Assembly (NCBI GenBank): GCA_019279435.1
Contig: JAAALK010000286.1
Span: 17,193,931 to 17,257,930, forward strand
Reading direction: 5' to 3'
DNA length: 64,000 bases
Source: Zizania palustris
Lineage: Eukaryota; Streptophyta; Magnoliopsida; Poales; Poaceae
The notes under the pieces: model-generated
Database searches by the model: none
Seen by the model: only the letters and a program-made list of their open reading frames with translations
What the model was told of the DNA's origin: nothing
Shown here: positions 20,957 to 34,600 of the stretch, piece by piece
Position numbering within the stretch: the first letter of the stretch is position 1
How the letters are laid out: each line of letters begins with the position of its first letter
Made by a program: the position numbers and the translations under genes

Positions 20957-23900
20957 TGTAACACCCCAAGAAATAAAAACAAATGAAATAAAAGAAAAAT
21001 ATTATTTAAATCATTTCTAGATTTATTCATTAAAGGAAAATCATAAAAGAACCCAAATAAAGTCAAACAGGGAGAAATATTCAAAATATGGACCTGAAAA
21101 TTTTATGAGATAAACTAGAGGCCAAAATATAATTTTAGGAATTTTTACAAATTTTTATCAACAGTGATTCAATCCTTAAACAAATATATGAATTGCTGGA
21201 TTTATTTTAAATCAGAAAAGAATTAAAAATCAAAATGGGCCTCAACCTCCAATGTAACCGAGCCCAGCCCAGTCCAAACCATGAGTCACTGACCAGTGGG
21301 GCCCACTTGTCGGCGCCGCTTCCCTCCTCTCTATCCCGCGCCCGCCCCCGCCTGGTCCACCTGTCAGTCTCAGTCGCGCCCCCTTCCTCCCTCTGGCAGG
21401 TGTGGCCTGCCTGTCGGCCCCTTTCCTTTTCCGTTCGCCCACTGACAGGTGGAGCCCACCTGTCAGATTTGTCTTCCTCCTTGGAAGGGGATCTCCCCCT
21501 TTCCTTTCCCGGTGATCCCCTCCCGTTTTCCCGCCGCCAGCCACCCGATCTCGACGATCCGAGCCCGGGATCATAATCCCCTACCTCCGGCGATCGCCTT
21601 TCGTCCAATCCCGATGCGGTATCGCTGTTTTAGGAACCTATCCATGCGCATGGAAGCTCGCCGGCGCAAGGATGGAATCCTTTCAGATTTCCACCGGTCC
21701 CCTTCCCATTTTACGCCGGCGACCCCCTATAAAAACCCCCCCACGGCCACCGCCCTCAGCAACACCAACAGAGCCCTCCCCGAGCGAAAACAGAGCGTCG
21801 TCGCCCTCTTTTTCGAGCTTCGGGTCTGCTCCACCTCCGGCGAGACATCCCCGTCGACCCCGGCCTCCTCCGCCTTAGCCACCACCACCGACGAGACCGC
21901 CGGAGCCCGCTCATCATCGGCCACCCCTCCGTCGGTCGTGAAGACCACCGGATCGCCGTCGCCGTCGAGCACTCGAAACCTCCCCGCCGTCTACGCTCAC
22001 CGCCGGTCACCTCCGGGCCACCTTTGTCGCCACCGAAGGTACTATCAGGACCCCCGTCACCTCCGCGTTCCATTTCTGGCCCTAGCTAGGCACGTAGGCG
22101 CTCGCCGCCGCCGCCGTGGACGCACCCGAGCCCACCGTCGCCGGAGACGAAGGGGGTACGTGCCCCCTTGCGTCGTGCCGTGCCGGATCGCGCCGCGACC
22201 ACACGATCGCGATCGGAGGGCTAGGATTAAATCCCTCCGGGATTTAATCTGGGCCCTCAGATTTGGTCAAAGGGGTATCGAGGCCTCTCGACCGTCGATC
22301 GCCACTTAAACCCCAGAAGTGATCTCCAGCGTCCACGCGTACCGGTTCGGAATGATTTAATCGTGGCCGTCCGATTTCATTAAAACCTTCCCACCTCGTG
22401 CCCGATCGCCGGATCCAGATTCGACGGTCCTGGTTGACCTGGTTCACGCGCACAGTGCAGCAGTCCACCGTGGGCCTGGCTCACCGTGGACCAGAACCGT
22501 TTTTTCAGTTTAAATAAAATTCCAGAAATTGATTTAAACTTTGAAAATTCATAACTTGCTCATTTTAACTCCAAATTTCACCATTCAAATTTTGTTAAAT
22601 CCAGAATAATATTCTCTACACATTAATGCCATAAAAACAGTATGTTACTGTTACCCAAAATATTTTTAACAAAAAAAAGAATAAAAACCCCTTAGGGATA
22701 AATTATTAATTCAGAAAAATAAATTAGAAAGCCCTAAGAAATTAAGTTTACTGTTTATTCACCAAACATCAGAATATTAAAACTTTATTCCACCTAATAA
22801 AACCCACAAATGTGTATGTTTAGTATTTAGTGAAATTTTTTCTGTTTATTGAATGTACTGTTTATTTTTCCGTATCGAGAAGACTACGAGTTCATCGAGG
22901 AGCAGGAGTTCTACCCCGAGGTTCCTCCATCACCATTTGCTGATCAAGGCAAGTCATCGACATCCTCTGTGGAAACAGTTGATCATTATTGAGCCCATGT
23001 TTTAATAAAATATCGCTATAACTCATAGGTTAATATTGCATTAGTCAAACATCAAAGCCTTACACTTATATTTATTAGATCCCCGTCCTTGTGTGCAAAC
23101 CCAAGCCATGCTTATTGAGCCTTAACTCCTTGTCACTCTACTATAAAATTATTAGCTAGTGCCCAATGTACCGGCACAACTGCTATTGGATAAAAAGAAT
23201 GAGTCATAGATAGTTGGATTCTGTATATGAATTTCCTTGTTATTCTCGTCTCTGGACTCTGTTGGAGTTGGCTAAGTTATAAGTATGGTGGGTTTCAGGT
23301 GCAAGCTCGGGCATTGGTTTGTCGCACCCGGGGCACTATAAGGACCGGTCTGCGGGATCTGTTGCAAAGCACTTCCGTACCAACCACAAGTCTAATGGGT
23401 AAGTCCTAACTGGAAGTATGGAATACTCCGGCTCGATGCACCATAGAGGAGGGGGCAAGGGGCTAGCCTGCGGGCGACTTGTACCGACGAGGCTCAAGGG
23501 GGGGTATGGTGGGGCTCCGATGCGTCGGGACACCATATGAAACCCATAAGAGGGTGATGTTGAGTCGGGGAGGACTATATGGAAGGTTTTGGCACGAGTT
23601 CCCATGGTATGGGTCATCTCGTTACACTTTGGTGTAGGTGATGAGTGCGTGCCTTGTGGGTACAGTGGTACATCTCGGATTAGAGTAAATCAATCTTTTC
23701 GAAAAGTCGAGCCCACGGTCAAGGGCGGGTTGTGTGACTACTGGCAGTTAGTTTACAATTGTGTGAACGGTTGAGTTATTCATGGCATGTAAGGACTGTT
23801 GAGCGAGGTGGGGCTGACTGTACCCCTCGAGTTAGAAGATGATGATGCAAACACATGTTTATGTTTCAGTACTAATAAATTGTTCACATTAAATTGCTTT

Positions 23901-24268
23901 ACAAACTATTCGCTTCCGCAAAACTAGCCACTATCTCCCTTGTTATTATCCTGCATTATATTTGCATTTGGTGGCTTGCTGAGTACATCAGTACTCACCC
24001 CGTTGACTTACAACATCAGAGCCCGTCTACTACGAGGAGGATGCAGGTCTGGAGTAGCGACCCAGTCAAGGCGAGACTGGGAGGAGGCGTTCATCTAGGA
24101 CCCTTATTTTATTAGTTTCTCTTCACCTTTATTCACTTTTGTATTAATGCGGTCTACGAACCGTGAATGATTGACTGTATTTTACGTGGTCGCATGATGA
24201 ATGTCTTGTTTTATTGATTTTCTATGGAATTTAAATAAAGTCCTGATTTATTAAATCGGGGCGCGACA
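20957..24268 (+). repeat. Solo LTR of the Gypsy 1 family inside the Gypsy 1 3' LTR
   Basis: TGTAACACCCCAAG...GGGGCGCGACA, 3312 bp, in opposite orientation to its host LTR and flanked by CTATG on both sides. It is the only complete copy of this LTR family here, and its ends define the family. It contains a GC-rich central block (about 21240-22480) with TATA at 21728-21735, the CCGTGGACCAGAACCG block, an AT-rich zone, and the intact palindrome CTTTTCGAAAAG at 23695-23706 next to a mutated copy of the other (CTCGGATTAGAG). Solo LTRs arise by recombination between the two LTRs of an inserted element. Confidence 0.96.
21728..21735 (+). promoter_or_regulatory. TATA box of the solo LTR
   Basis: TATAAAAA after GACCCCC, about 770 bases into the LTR. 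In the minus-oriented copies the same place reads TTTATATA on the plus strand (24987-24994 and 46000-46007). Confidence 0.7.
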
Positions 24269-24273
24269 CTATG
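24269..24273. repeat. Target-site duplication of the solo LTR, right copy (CTATG)
   Basis: Identical to 20952-20956. Confidence 0.95.
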
Positions 24274-25749
24274 CGCGTGGACCGGATCAACCAGATCCGT
24301 TGGATCCAGATCCGGCGGCCAGGCGCGAGGCGGGTTCCTTTAAGTGAAAATGGACGACTGTGATTAGATCCAGCGAATCGGTACGACGTGGACGCACCAG
24401 ATCGCTCCAGCGTTTTAAGTCGCGATCGACGGCCGAGAGCGCACGATACCCCTTTGACCAGATCCGAGGGCCCAGATTAAATCCCGAAGGGATTTAATCG
24501 TAGCCCTTCGATCACGATCGGACGGCCGTGGCTCGATCCGGCACAGCACATGCGTAAGGGGCTCGTACCCTTCGTCTCCGGTGACGGCGGGGCTTCGGGC
24601 GCGGTGGCGGCGATGGCAGCAAGCGCCTAGGTGCCTAGCTAAGGTCAAAAATGGAACGCGGATGGGAAGGGGGTCATGACAGTACCTCAGATGGCGATGG
24701 AGGCGACGGATGGTGGCCGGCGACGAGTGTAGATGGCGGAGGGGGTTCGGGAGCTCGACGGCGACGATAATCCGGCTGGTTGCACGGCCAACCGAGGGGT
24801 GGTCGAGGACGGGCGGTCGTCGATGGTCACTCTGGTGGCGGTGGCTAGGGCGGAGGAGGCCGGAATCGATGGCGAGGGCTCGCCGGAGGTGAAGCAAAGC
24901 CGAAGGCCGAAAAGAAGGCGGCAGCGCTCTGTTTTTGCTCGAGGATGGCTCTAAGGGCGTGGGCTGAGTACGGAGGCCAGAGGGGGTTTATATAGGGGGG
25001 TGCCGGTGTCTAGATGGCAAGGAACCGAAGGGTTCCCGTGAGCTCTGGCGAGGTCTTTCCAAAAGCCTCGGATAGCTTTCCAATATCGCGAAACCGCGTC
25101 GCTATGGATGGAAAGGGGGCGGTGGCGATCCGGGAAGGTGATCCGGGATCAGATCAGGCGAATCGAGGCGGCCGGTGGCGAGAACAGAAGGTGATCGCCG
25201 GGAAGAAGGAAGGGGGGATCCCCTTCCATGAAGAAGACGAATCTAACAGGTGGCCCCCACCTGTCAGCGGGCGAAACAGAAAAGGAAGGGCCGACAGGCG
25301 GGCCACGATTGCCAGGGAGAGGGGGTCGGAGGCGAGTGGCTGCCATGTGGGGCCAGGCGGGGCGCGGGCGGGAGAGAGAGGCGGGGGAACGCGCCGACAG
25401 GCGGGTCCCACATGTCAGCGACGCGAGTGCTGGGCTGGGTTGGGTCGAGGCGCTTTGGAGGTTGAGGCCCGTTAAGCATTTTTAATTCTTTTCTGATTTA
25501 AAATAAATCCAGTAATTCATATATTTGATTAAGGGTTGAATCACTGTGGATAAAAATTTGTAAAAATTCCTGAAATTATGTTTTGGCTTCTAGTTTATCT
25601 CAGAAAATTTTTAAGTCCAAATGTTGAATATTTCTCTTTTTTGGCTTTATTAGGGCTCTTTGAGGATTTCCTTTAATAATAAAATCCAGAAATGATTTAA
25701 ATAATAATTTTCTTTTCTTTTATTTGTTTTTATTTCTTGGGGGGTTACA
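24274..25749 (-). repeat. Gypsy 1 3' LTR, 5' half
   Basis: Continues the LTR cut at 20951 and ends on the plus strand in GGGGGGTTACA (complement of TGTAACCCCCC). It contains the GC-rich block and a TATA box on the minus strand (24987-24994). Both halves together make about 3.3 kb. Confidence 0.95.
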
Positions 25750-25751
25750 AT

Positions 25752-25764
25752 CCTATCCCCCTTA
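25752..25764 (-). other. Gypsy 1 polypurine tract
   Basis: Minus strand reads GTAAGGGGGATAGG just upstream of the 3' LTR start. The same motif sits beside the Gypsy 2 3' LTR. Confidence 0.8.
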
Positions 25765-25791
25765 CAGAGAATCTCGTCCTCGAGATTCGGA

Positions 25792-28169
25792 TTAATCCTC
25801 GAATTGCTCAGGATGCTGTGCCTTGAGTTCATCTTCTTTTTCCCAGGTAGCTTCCTCTACAGGATGATTGCTCCACTGCACTTTGCAGAAGCGGATGACC
25901 CGACTCCTGGTGATCCTTTCTTTGACTTCCAATATCTTGACAGGCTTTTCCACATAGGTCAGATCCTCTTGAACATCGAACTGCTGTAGATCCACTTGAT
26001 CTGTCGGGACGCGAAGACACTTCTTGAGTTGGGAAACGTGAAACACGTCAGGTACTCCAGCCAATGAGGGTGGTAGTTCCAACTGATAAGCAACTTCGCC
26101 TTGGCATCGAACAATGGGAAATGGTCCAACATATCGAGGGGCCAACTTTCCTCTCATGTTAAATCGTTGGTTGCCACGGAGAGGCGTAACTCGAAGGTAG
26201 ACATGATCTCCCTCTTCAAAGGCTAGGTCTCGGTGTCGATTGTCGGCGTAGCTCTTTTGTCGTGATTGGGCTGTCTTGAGTCGGTCTCTGATGATCCGTA
26301 CTTTCTCTTCAGCTTCTCGAAGGATGTCCGTTCCGAATACTTGAGATTCACCGGTTTGATCCCAAAGTAGAGGCGTTCTGCACTTACGTCCATATAGGGC
26401 TTCAAACGGAGACATCTGTAGACTGGCTTGATAGCTGTTGTTGTACGAAAACTCAGCGTACGGTAAGCTCTTGTCCCAAGTGGCTCCAAAATCCAAGACA
26501 CATGCTCGAAGCATATCCTCCAATATCTGATTTACCCTCTCTGTTTGTCCATCCGTCTGAGGGTGGTAGGCAGTGCTAAAGTTCAATCTGGTTCCCATCT
26601 CCTCTATCAGACACTATCTTTTTGGGCACTCCATGAAGACACACAATGTGGGCCATGTATAGTTCTGCAAGCTTAGGGCCACTAAAGGTCGTCTTGACGG
26701 CTATGAAATGCGCTACTTTCGTAAGCCGGTCAATAATCACCCAAATAGAATCATATCCAAGTTGGGTCTTTGGGAGTCCGGTGATGAAATCCATACCGAT
26801 CTCTTCCCATTTCCATTCAGGTACTTTCAATGGCTGTAACAGCCCTGCAGGTCTCTGGTGTTCAGCTTTTACTCTTCTGCAGGTGTCACACTCGGCGACA
26901 AACTGTGCAATCTCCCTCTTCATGCTAACCCACCAATAACGTTCCTTCAGGTCCTGGTACATCTTGGTACTGCCGGGATGAATGGAGTATAAAGTCTCGT
27001 GGGCTTCTCTCAGGATAAGTGTTTTTATCTCTGGTTTATCCGGTACACATATACGGGTTCCAAACCATATGGTGCCATTCTCGTCCTCTGAAAATCCTGG
27101 GGCTTTTCCTTGCCTCATGTTCTTCTTAATGGTGGCTATATCCGGGTCTTCTAATTGAGCTTCTCGGATTTGTTCGAACAAGACAGGTTGAGTCTCCAAG
27201 GTGGCTAGGTATGCTCCGGTGGTCAACCCGAGATTCAACTTTTCCATCTCTTTACATAATGAGGGCGCGTGATCCTGGATCATAATGGCGGTGCAATATC
27301 CCTTGCGACTTAGTGCATCGGCTACCACATTTGCTTTTCCGGGGTGGTAGTGAATACCTAAGTCATAGTCCTTTATTAGTTCCAACCATCGTCTTTGCCT
27401 CAGGTCAAGGTCTGGCTCTGTGAAGATGTACTTCAAGCTCTTGTGATTCGTAAAGATCTCTCAGCGATTTCCGACCAAATAATGCCTCCAAATCTTAAGG
27501 GCATGCACTACCGCAGCAAGTTCCGAATCGTGGGTCGGGTAGTTCAACTCATGAGGTCTCAACTGACGAGAGGCATAAGAGATAACCTTTCCATCTTGCA
27601 TAAGAACACATCCCAATCCTTGGCGAGATGCGTCGCAATAGACATGGAAGTCTTTCCAGATATCGGGTAGGGTTAGTATGGGTGCTGACACCAGACGGGT
27701 CTTGAGGGTGCGGAAACTTTCCTCGCATTCAGGGGGCCATTCAAACTTTTCTCCTTTCTGCAACAACTTGGTCATTGGCTTGGCTATCTTAGAAAATTCT
27801 CAATGAATCTCCGGTAATATCCGGCCAAACCCAAGAAACTTCGTATCTCCGATACGTTCGTGGGTGGTAACCAATCTGTAACTGCTTCCACTGTGGCAGG
27901 ATCTACTGCAATACCTTGTGCAGAGATAATGTGTCCAAGGAACTTCACTTCCGCCGTCCAGAATTTACACTTGCTGTACTTGGCGTATAACTGGTGTTCC
28001 CTTAGCTTGCCTAAGGTTAACCGGAGGTGAGTCTCGTGCTCTTTCTGGTCCTTGGAATAAATGAGGATGTCGTCTATAAAGACCACGATGAATTTGTCCA
28101 AATACTCCATAAACAACTTGTTCATCATGTTCATGAAGAATGCAGGGGCGTTGGTCAATCCAAAGGACA
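25792..28169 (-). pseudogene. pol: Gypsy 1 Pol, C-terminal part: RT end, RNase H, integrase, chromodomain
   Basis: Continues the protein interrupted by Gypsy 2 (YGLYECTV to MSFGLTNAPAFF). RT has the catalytic FIDD (VVFIDDILIYS, about 28060-28090). RNase H is DFHVYCDASRQGLGCVL, with a TGA after LVGNR at 27461. Integrase has the zinc-binding CDTCRRVKAEHQR region, the first Asp in MDFITGLPK, the second in SDRG, and the Glu in DGQTERVNQ. Between SDRG and EMGTRLNF about 41 bp present in Gypsy 2 are missing, which shifts the frame. The C-terminus ends in a chromodomain (EKPVKILEVKERITRSR, CKVQWSNHPVEEATWE, stop at 25792). A frameshift lies at about 27780. The chromodomain is thought to direct integration to heterochromatin in this lineage. 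Confidence 0.94.
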
Positions 28170-28174
28170 TAACC
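28170..28174. repeat. Target-site duplication of Gypsy 2, left copy (TAACC)
   Basis: Repeated at 40515-40519, after the Gypsy 2 5' LTR. Confidence 0.96.
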
Positions 28175-31100
28175 TGTCGCGCCCCGATTTATCAAATCGA
28201 GACATTATTGAATTTCAGAAGAAAAACAATAATACAAGAGGTTCATCATGCGACAGTGTACATACGACAGTATTCATGGTACGCATACCATATTTATTAC
28301 ATCAAAGTTTTGGTAAAAACAGTAATAAAGATAATTAAAATTCTGCATGACGAACGTCTTCTTTAGGATCTTTCTTCTCGACTGGGTCGCTACTCCAGAC
28401 CGTCTTCGAAGTAGGCATCCTCTGAGGTGTTCAACGGGTATGAGTACAAAAAGTACTCAACAAGCCACCGCAAATGCAAGTAATAATGCAGGATAGTAAA
28501 CAAGGAAGGGTAATGGCTAACATTGCAGAAAAGTGCAGTTTCAGTTATTGCATTTAATGTAATCACATTTTAATCATGCGGAAAAGTAAATATGGATATC
28601 AACAACATCAACTAACTCAAGGGGTACAGTCAGCCCCACCTCGCTCAACAGTCCTTACATGTCAATCCATCATGCACATACATATTCAAAGTAAACTAAC
28701 TGGGGGATGTCACGCAACCCGCCCTTGACCGTGGGCTCGGCTTTTCGAAAAGATTTAAGACTCTGATCAGAGATGTAATACTGTACCCACAAGGCACACA
28801 CTCATCCCAAACGAGATGACCCATACCACGGGAACTCGTGCCAAAACCTCGGCATGAAATGTTCCAAGCGATAACCACCCGCTCTAGGTTTCGCCGGCGC
28901 GCCGGGCCGCATCCCGGCTAACGTCGCACCCCTTTTGCGCCACATTGGTACAAGTCACCCGCAGGTGCAACTTGACCCATCTCCAAATGATGGCCTCGAT
29001 TTGGAACAATCCATACTTTAGTTAGGACTTACCCACTAGACTTGTGGTTAGTACGTAAGTGTATTGCAACGGATCCCTCAGACCGGTCCTTATAGTGCCC
29101 CGGGTGCTACCGACCAATGCCCTAGCTTGCACCCGAAACCCACCATGCATTCACTCACAACCACAACTCCAACACCTACAGAATTCCATAGATAAGAAAC
29201 GATGGGGATCATATAGTAGAACCATGTACTACGACTCATTTTTATCCTATAGCGATTGTGTCGATACGTTGGACACTAGCTAATAACATTAATCATATGG
29301 TGACAAGGAGTTTAGGCTAGAGAGCATGGCTTGGGTTGCACATCAAGGTCGGGGGATCCTAAATAAATATATTGTAAGGGTTCATTTCACTAATGCACAT
29401 ATAACCTATGTGTTTTAGCGATAGTTTAATCAAACATGGGTTCAATATGCTCAAAAGATTTGGTTTGGTGACTTGCCTTGTTCAACGAAAGGCGAGGGAG
29501 GGACTTCGGGGAAGTATTCCGGCTCCTCGGTGATGTCGTAGTCTTTTTGATATAGTAAAGTAAGGTAAAATAAATACAACATTCAACCAAACAATATAGT
29601 ATCACATAATAATCACATAGGTTTAAGTTGGTTTGATTAAAAATAAATCAAGTTGTTAGGGTTCTGAAATTCAGTTTATAAGTAATTTAAAAAAAATTGA
29701 AATAAAGTGTTGTCCTTTGAAAGAGGGTTTTAAAAGGGGTTATTCTCATTTTTAAGTTCTCTAATAAATTTAAAATGAAAGTTTCATAGAAAGCTTAGTG
29801 ATTTGTTCATATCAACAGGAAATAAATAAATACCAACCTTACTGGAATTTAAATAATTAAATTTACATTTTTAACCTAAGGGTATTTAAATGTTCATTTA
29901 AATAAACATGAAATGTCCAATGTAAACCTACTGTTTTTATTGTATAAACATGTAGAGAATAATATTATGAATTTTCTGAAATTGGAATGGCAATTTTTAG
30001 AGTTCAAATGCGCCAGATATGAATTTTACAAGTTTAAAAGTATTTCTGAAATTCATTTTCAATTTTTAAATCCCTCGGGTCCACGGTGTGCTAGGCCCAC
30101 GGTGAACCCGCGCACTGTGCACTTGCGCCGGGTCGATCTGGACCGTCGGATCCAGATCCGACGCGCGAGGGCGAGGCGGGGCGCGTAAGTCGACGTGGAC
30201 GGCCAGGATTAAAACGTTTGAATCGGTTCGCGATGGACGGCTTAGATGCGATGCGGGGTTTTAAAACTAACGGACGCACGAGATTAAAACGTACCCCTTC
30301 GCCGAGATCTAACGGATCAGATTAAATCGCACACGGGAATTAATCGTCACCGTCGGATCCAGATCGCACGGTCGTGCGTGAATCTGACACGGCACGTGTA
30401 CTCGACCCGTGCCGGTCGTCTTCTCCGATGACGGCGAGCGGGCCAGCGGCCACGGCGGGCGACGGCGGTCGATGCTAGGGCCTAAAATGGAAGGACGGCA
30501 ATGAGGGGGTCACGAAGGTACCTCGGCGGTGAGAAAAGGTCGACGGAGCTAGGCCGGCGACGAGCGGAGGCGGTGGAGGCGTTCGGGTCCTCGGCGGCGA
30601 CGGCGATCCGGCGGGGTTCGTCGTCGACGGAGTGGTGGCCGAGGTTGGTGAGGTCCTGGCGGTCACGATGGTGGCGACTACGTGGACGGAGGCGGTCTGG
30701 TGCGATGGCGAGCGGTGGCCGGAGGTCGGGCAGCGGTGTTGCGCTAAGAACCGATTGGAGGGCGCTCTGTTTGGTCTGGGTGCAATTGAACGCGTGAACC
30801 AAACGCGGTGGAGGGCAGGGGTTTAAATAGGGTCGTCGGCGAGGGATAACGGGCGACGAATACAAGGAAAGGGGAGGGGAGGATTAACTTCGTCGGCGAG
30901 GGCTCGGCCATGCACGCGTAGCGGCGATCCCGTGGCTTAATGGCGTGGTTTAACGGGGGGAAACGGTCGGCGCGACGCGGGGGGCCGAGTAATGGCGGCA
31001 ATTTAATGGTGGACGGGCCAGTGAGGCGGATCCGAGGGCAAGGTCGTCGGCCGGCGCGATTTGGGGGCGGTGGCGCGAGGTTGACGACGGGCCTGACGAG

Positions 31101-31565
31101 TGGGGTCCACTAGCCAGCGAGCGCGGACGAGCGAACGAGAGGACTGACAGGTGGGGCCGCGATGTCGGGTGCGCGCGCGAGGGGAGGCAATCGACGCTGA
31201 CAGGTGGGGTCAGGCTGTCAGCCTAAGGCGAGCGAGGTAACGGGCTAGGCCGGCCGGGAGAGAGAGAAAGGAGGGAGAGGGCCCAATACTGTTTGAAACT
31301 ATTTTCTGATTAAAAATAATTGCAGAAATTGATTTAAAATAATAGGGCTACTTCCCTGCTTGGTAAAAATTTATAAAAATTCTCAAAAATATATCTTGGT
31401 CTTAGGATCATATACAAAAAGTTTCACCTCCTAATTTTGCCATCTACTCTATGCTGTAGTTCAATTTGGTATAAAAGGGTATTTTAAGTATTTTCAGAAA
31501 TATATATATTCCAAGAAATTGAATTTAATAATATTTTTATTGTATTGAAAATTTGGGGTGTCACA
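28175..31565 (-). repeat. Gypsy 2 3' LTR
   Basis: 3391 bp, plus-strand reading TGTCGCGCCCCG...GGGGTGTCACA. Palindromes at 28741-28752 and 28761-28772. A TATA-like TATTTAAA lies on the minus strand at 30822-30829, upstream of a leader copied in both LTRs. Confidence 0.96.
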
Positions 31566-31582
31566 AACCTATCCCCCTTACA
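31566..31582 (-). other. Gypsy 2 polypurine tract
   Basis: Minus strand reads GTAAGGGGGATAGGTT right at the 3' LTR start (TGTGACACC). Confidence 0.8.
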
Positions 31583-31609
31583 AAGAATCTCGTCCTCGAG
31601 ATTGGAACG

Positions 31610-34600
31610 CTACTCGAATAACTCGAGGTATTGGGCTTTCAGTTCGTCTTCCTTTTCCCAAGTGGCTTCTTCGGCGGGATGGTTGTTTCATTGAACCTTG
31701 CAGAAGCGAACAACGCGACTTCTGGTTACTCTCTCCTTGGTTTCCAAGATTTTGATGGGTTTCTCTATGTAGGTCAAGTCTTCTTGGACATTGAGCTGCT
31801 GAAGGTCGGCTTGCTCGGTGGGTACATGGAGGCACTTCTTCAGCTGAGAGACATGGAATACATCATGAACTCCTGCCAAGGATGGAGGCAGTTCGAGTTG
31901 ATATGCCACTTCTCCTTGCCGTCGGAGGATCTGGAAAGGTCCGATGTAGCGGGGCGCTAGTTTGCCTTTCATGTTCAACCTTTGAGTGCCACGGAGGGGA
32001 GTGACTCGGAGATAGACATAATCGCCCTCCTCAAAGGCTAGGTCTCTTCGACGGTTGTCGGCATAGCTCTTCTGGTGGGATTGGGCTGCCTTCAATCGGT
32101 CTCTTATGATCTTAACCTTCTCTTCAGCTTCTCTTAATAAATCAGTCCCAAACAGTTGCGACTCTCCGGTTTGATCCCAGAGCAACGGCGTTCTGCACTT
32201 ACGTCCATAGAGTGCTTCGAACGGGGACATTTACAGGTTGGCTTGATAGCTGTTGTGGTAGGAGAACTCTGCATACGGTAAGTTCTTGTCCCACATTCCG
32301 CCAAAGTCTAGAGCACAAGCTCTAAGCATATCCTCCAATATCTGGTTGACCCTTTCGGTTTGACCGTCGGTCTGTGGATGATAGGCGGTGCTAAAGTTCA
32401 GCCGGGTGCCGAGTTCCTCTTGAAGGTTCTTCCAAAACTTGGAGGTAAACTGACTCCCGCGGTCAGATACAATCTTCTTAGGAACTCCGTGAAGGCACAT
32501 GATCCGGGTCATATACAACTCAGCCAACTTGGCGACGGTGTAAGTTGTCTTGACCGGAACGAAGTGAGCTACCTTGGTGAGTCGGTCGACGATCACCCAG
32601 ATAGAATCGTGACCAGCTTGGGTCCTAGGCAGTCCCGTGATGAAGTCCATTCATATCTCTTCCCACTTCCATTCAGGGACCTTGAGAGGTTGAAGAAGTC
32701 CGGCAGGTCTCTGATGCTCTGCCTTGACTCGCCGGCATGTGTCGCACTTGGCCACATACTCAGCTATTTCCCTCTTCATGCTGACCCACCAATATTTTTC
32801 CTTCAGGTCTTGGTACATCTTTGTACTCCCGAGATGGATGGAGTATAGAGTATCGTGGGCTTCTTGAAGGATGAGGGTCTTCAATTCAGGTAGGTTGGGT
32901 ACGCATATCCGGTTTCCGAACCAGATGGTACCATGCTCGTCCTCGGAAAATCCGGGGTCTTTACCCTTTCTCATGTTCTGCTGGATCTCCAGGATGTCTG
33001 GGTCTTCCTTCTGCTTTTCTCGGATCTGGTCTATTAAGACAGGCCGAGACTCCAAGGCAGCGAGGTACGCTCGAGTGGTGATCCCTAGGTTTAGCCTTTC
33101 CATCTCCTTGTAAAGTAAAGGAGCTTGGTCCTGAACCATGATGGCATTGCAGTACCCTTTTCGACTGAGGGCGTCTGCCACCACATTGGCCTTGCCTGGA
33201 TGATAATGGATGCCCAAGTCATAATCCTTGATCAGTTCCAACCATCTCCTTTGCCTGAGATTCAGATCTGGTTGGGTGAATATGTACTTGAGGCTCTTGT
33301 GGTCGGTGAAGACCTCACATCGATTCCCCACAAGGTAATGTCTCCATATCTTCAAGGCATGAACCACGGCTGCTAGTTCCAGGTCGTGGGTGGGGTAGTT
33401 CAGCTCATGCGGTCTCAGTTGCCGGGAGGCGTAGGATATCACCTTCCCTTCTTGCATTAAGACGCATCCCAATCCTTGACGAGACGCATCACAGTAGACG
33501 TGGAAGTCTTTCCGGATGTCTGGCAGAGTCAGAATAGGAGCTGACACTAACTTCTTCTTGAGGGTCTGGAAGCTTTCTTCGCAGTTGGGGGTCCATTCAA
33601 ACTTCACTTCCTTCTGCAACAGTCTGGTCATAGGAGTGGCGATCTTGGAAAAATTCTCGATGAACCGGCGGTAGTATCCGGCCAATCCGAGAAAACTCCG
33701 GATCTCGGTCACGGTCGTGGGCTGCAGCCAGTTGGTTACCGCTTCAACGGTGGTTGGGTCCACTGCTATTCCTCTGGCAGATGTAACATGGCCGAGGAAC
33801 TTCACCTCAGACGACCAAAATTCACATTTGCTATATTTGGCGTACAGTTGCTGCTCCCTTAGCTTTCCGAGGGTCAGCCGGAGGTGAGTCTTGTGTTCTT
33901 CCTTGGTCTTGGACTAAACGAGGATATCGTCGATGAATACCACGATGAACTTGTCCAGGAACTCCATGAATACATTGTTCATCATGTTCATGAAAAAGGC
34001 CGGGGCATTCGTGAGTCCGAACGACATCACGGTGTACTCGTAGAGTCCATAGCGGGAGGTGAAGGCAGTCTTGGGTATGTCTTCTTCCCTAATCCTTAAT
34101 TGGTGATAACCTGACCTGAGGTCAATCTTGGAAAACACCGAGGATCCTTTCAGCTGATCGAACAGGTCGTCGATCCGAGGCAATCGGTACTTGTTCTTGA
34201 TGGTTACGTCGTTCAAGGCTCTATAGTCCACGCACATCCTCTTGGTCTTGTCCTTCTTCATGGCAAATATAACAGGTGCACCCCAGGGTGAGGTACTCGG
34301 TCGAATATACCCTTTCTGCTCTAGGTCTTCGATGTTGCTCTTGACCTCGGCTAGTTCATTAGCGGCCATCCGGTACGGACGCTTGGAGATTGGAGTGGTC
34401 CCAGGGACAAGTTCGATTCTGAATTCGATGTCCCGCTTGGGAGGCATTCCGGGTAGGTCTTCAGGGAAGACGTCCGCAAACTCCCTGACTATAGGTACCT
34501 CTTCAAGAGCCATCGAGCGAAGGGATGCTCCGAGTGGTTTGCGACTGGTCATCCGAAAGGTGATGGCTGCGCCTTCAAGGTTGGTCACTGTGATGGATTT

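Noticed and set aside
21235..22309. Long ORFs (up to 286 codons) on both strands in the GC-rich part of the solo LTR, and matching ones near 24415-25485, 30475-30865, 39297-39860 and 45841-46498
   Set aside because: They lie in LTRs, overlap on both strands, differ between copies and are Arg/Pro-rich as expected from GC-rich, stop-poor sequence.
32360..32848. Plus-strand ORFs across Gypsy 1 and Gypsy 2 pol (for example 162, 160 and 174 codons)
   Set aside because: All are mirror frames of well recognised gag-pol; no independent motif.
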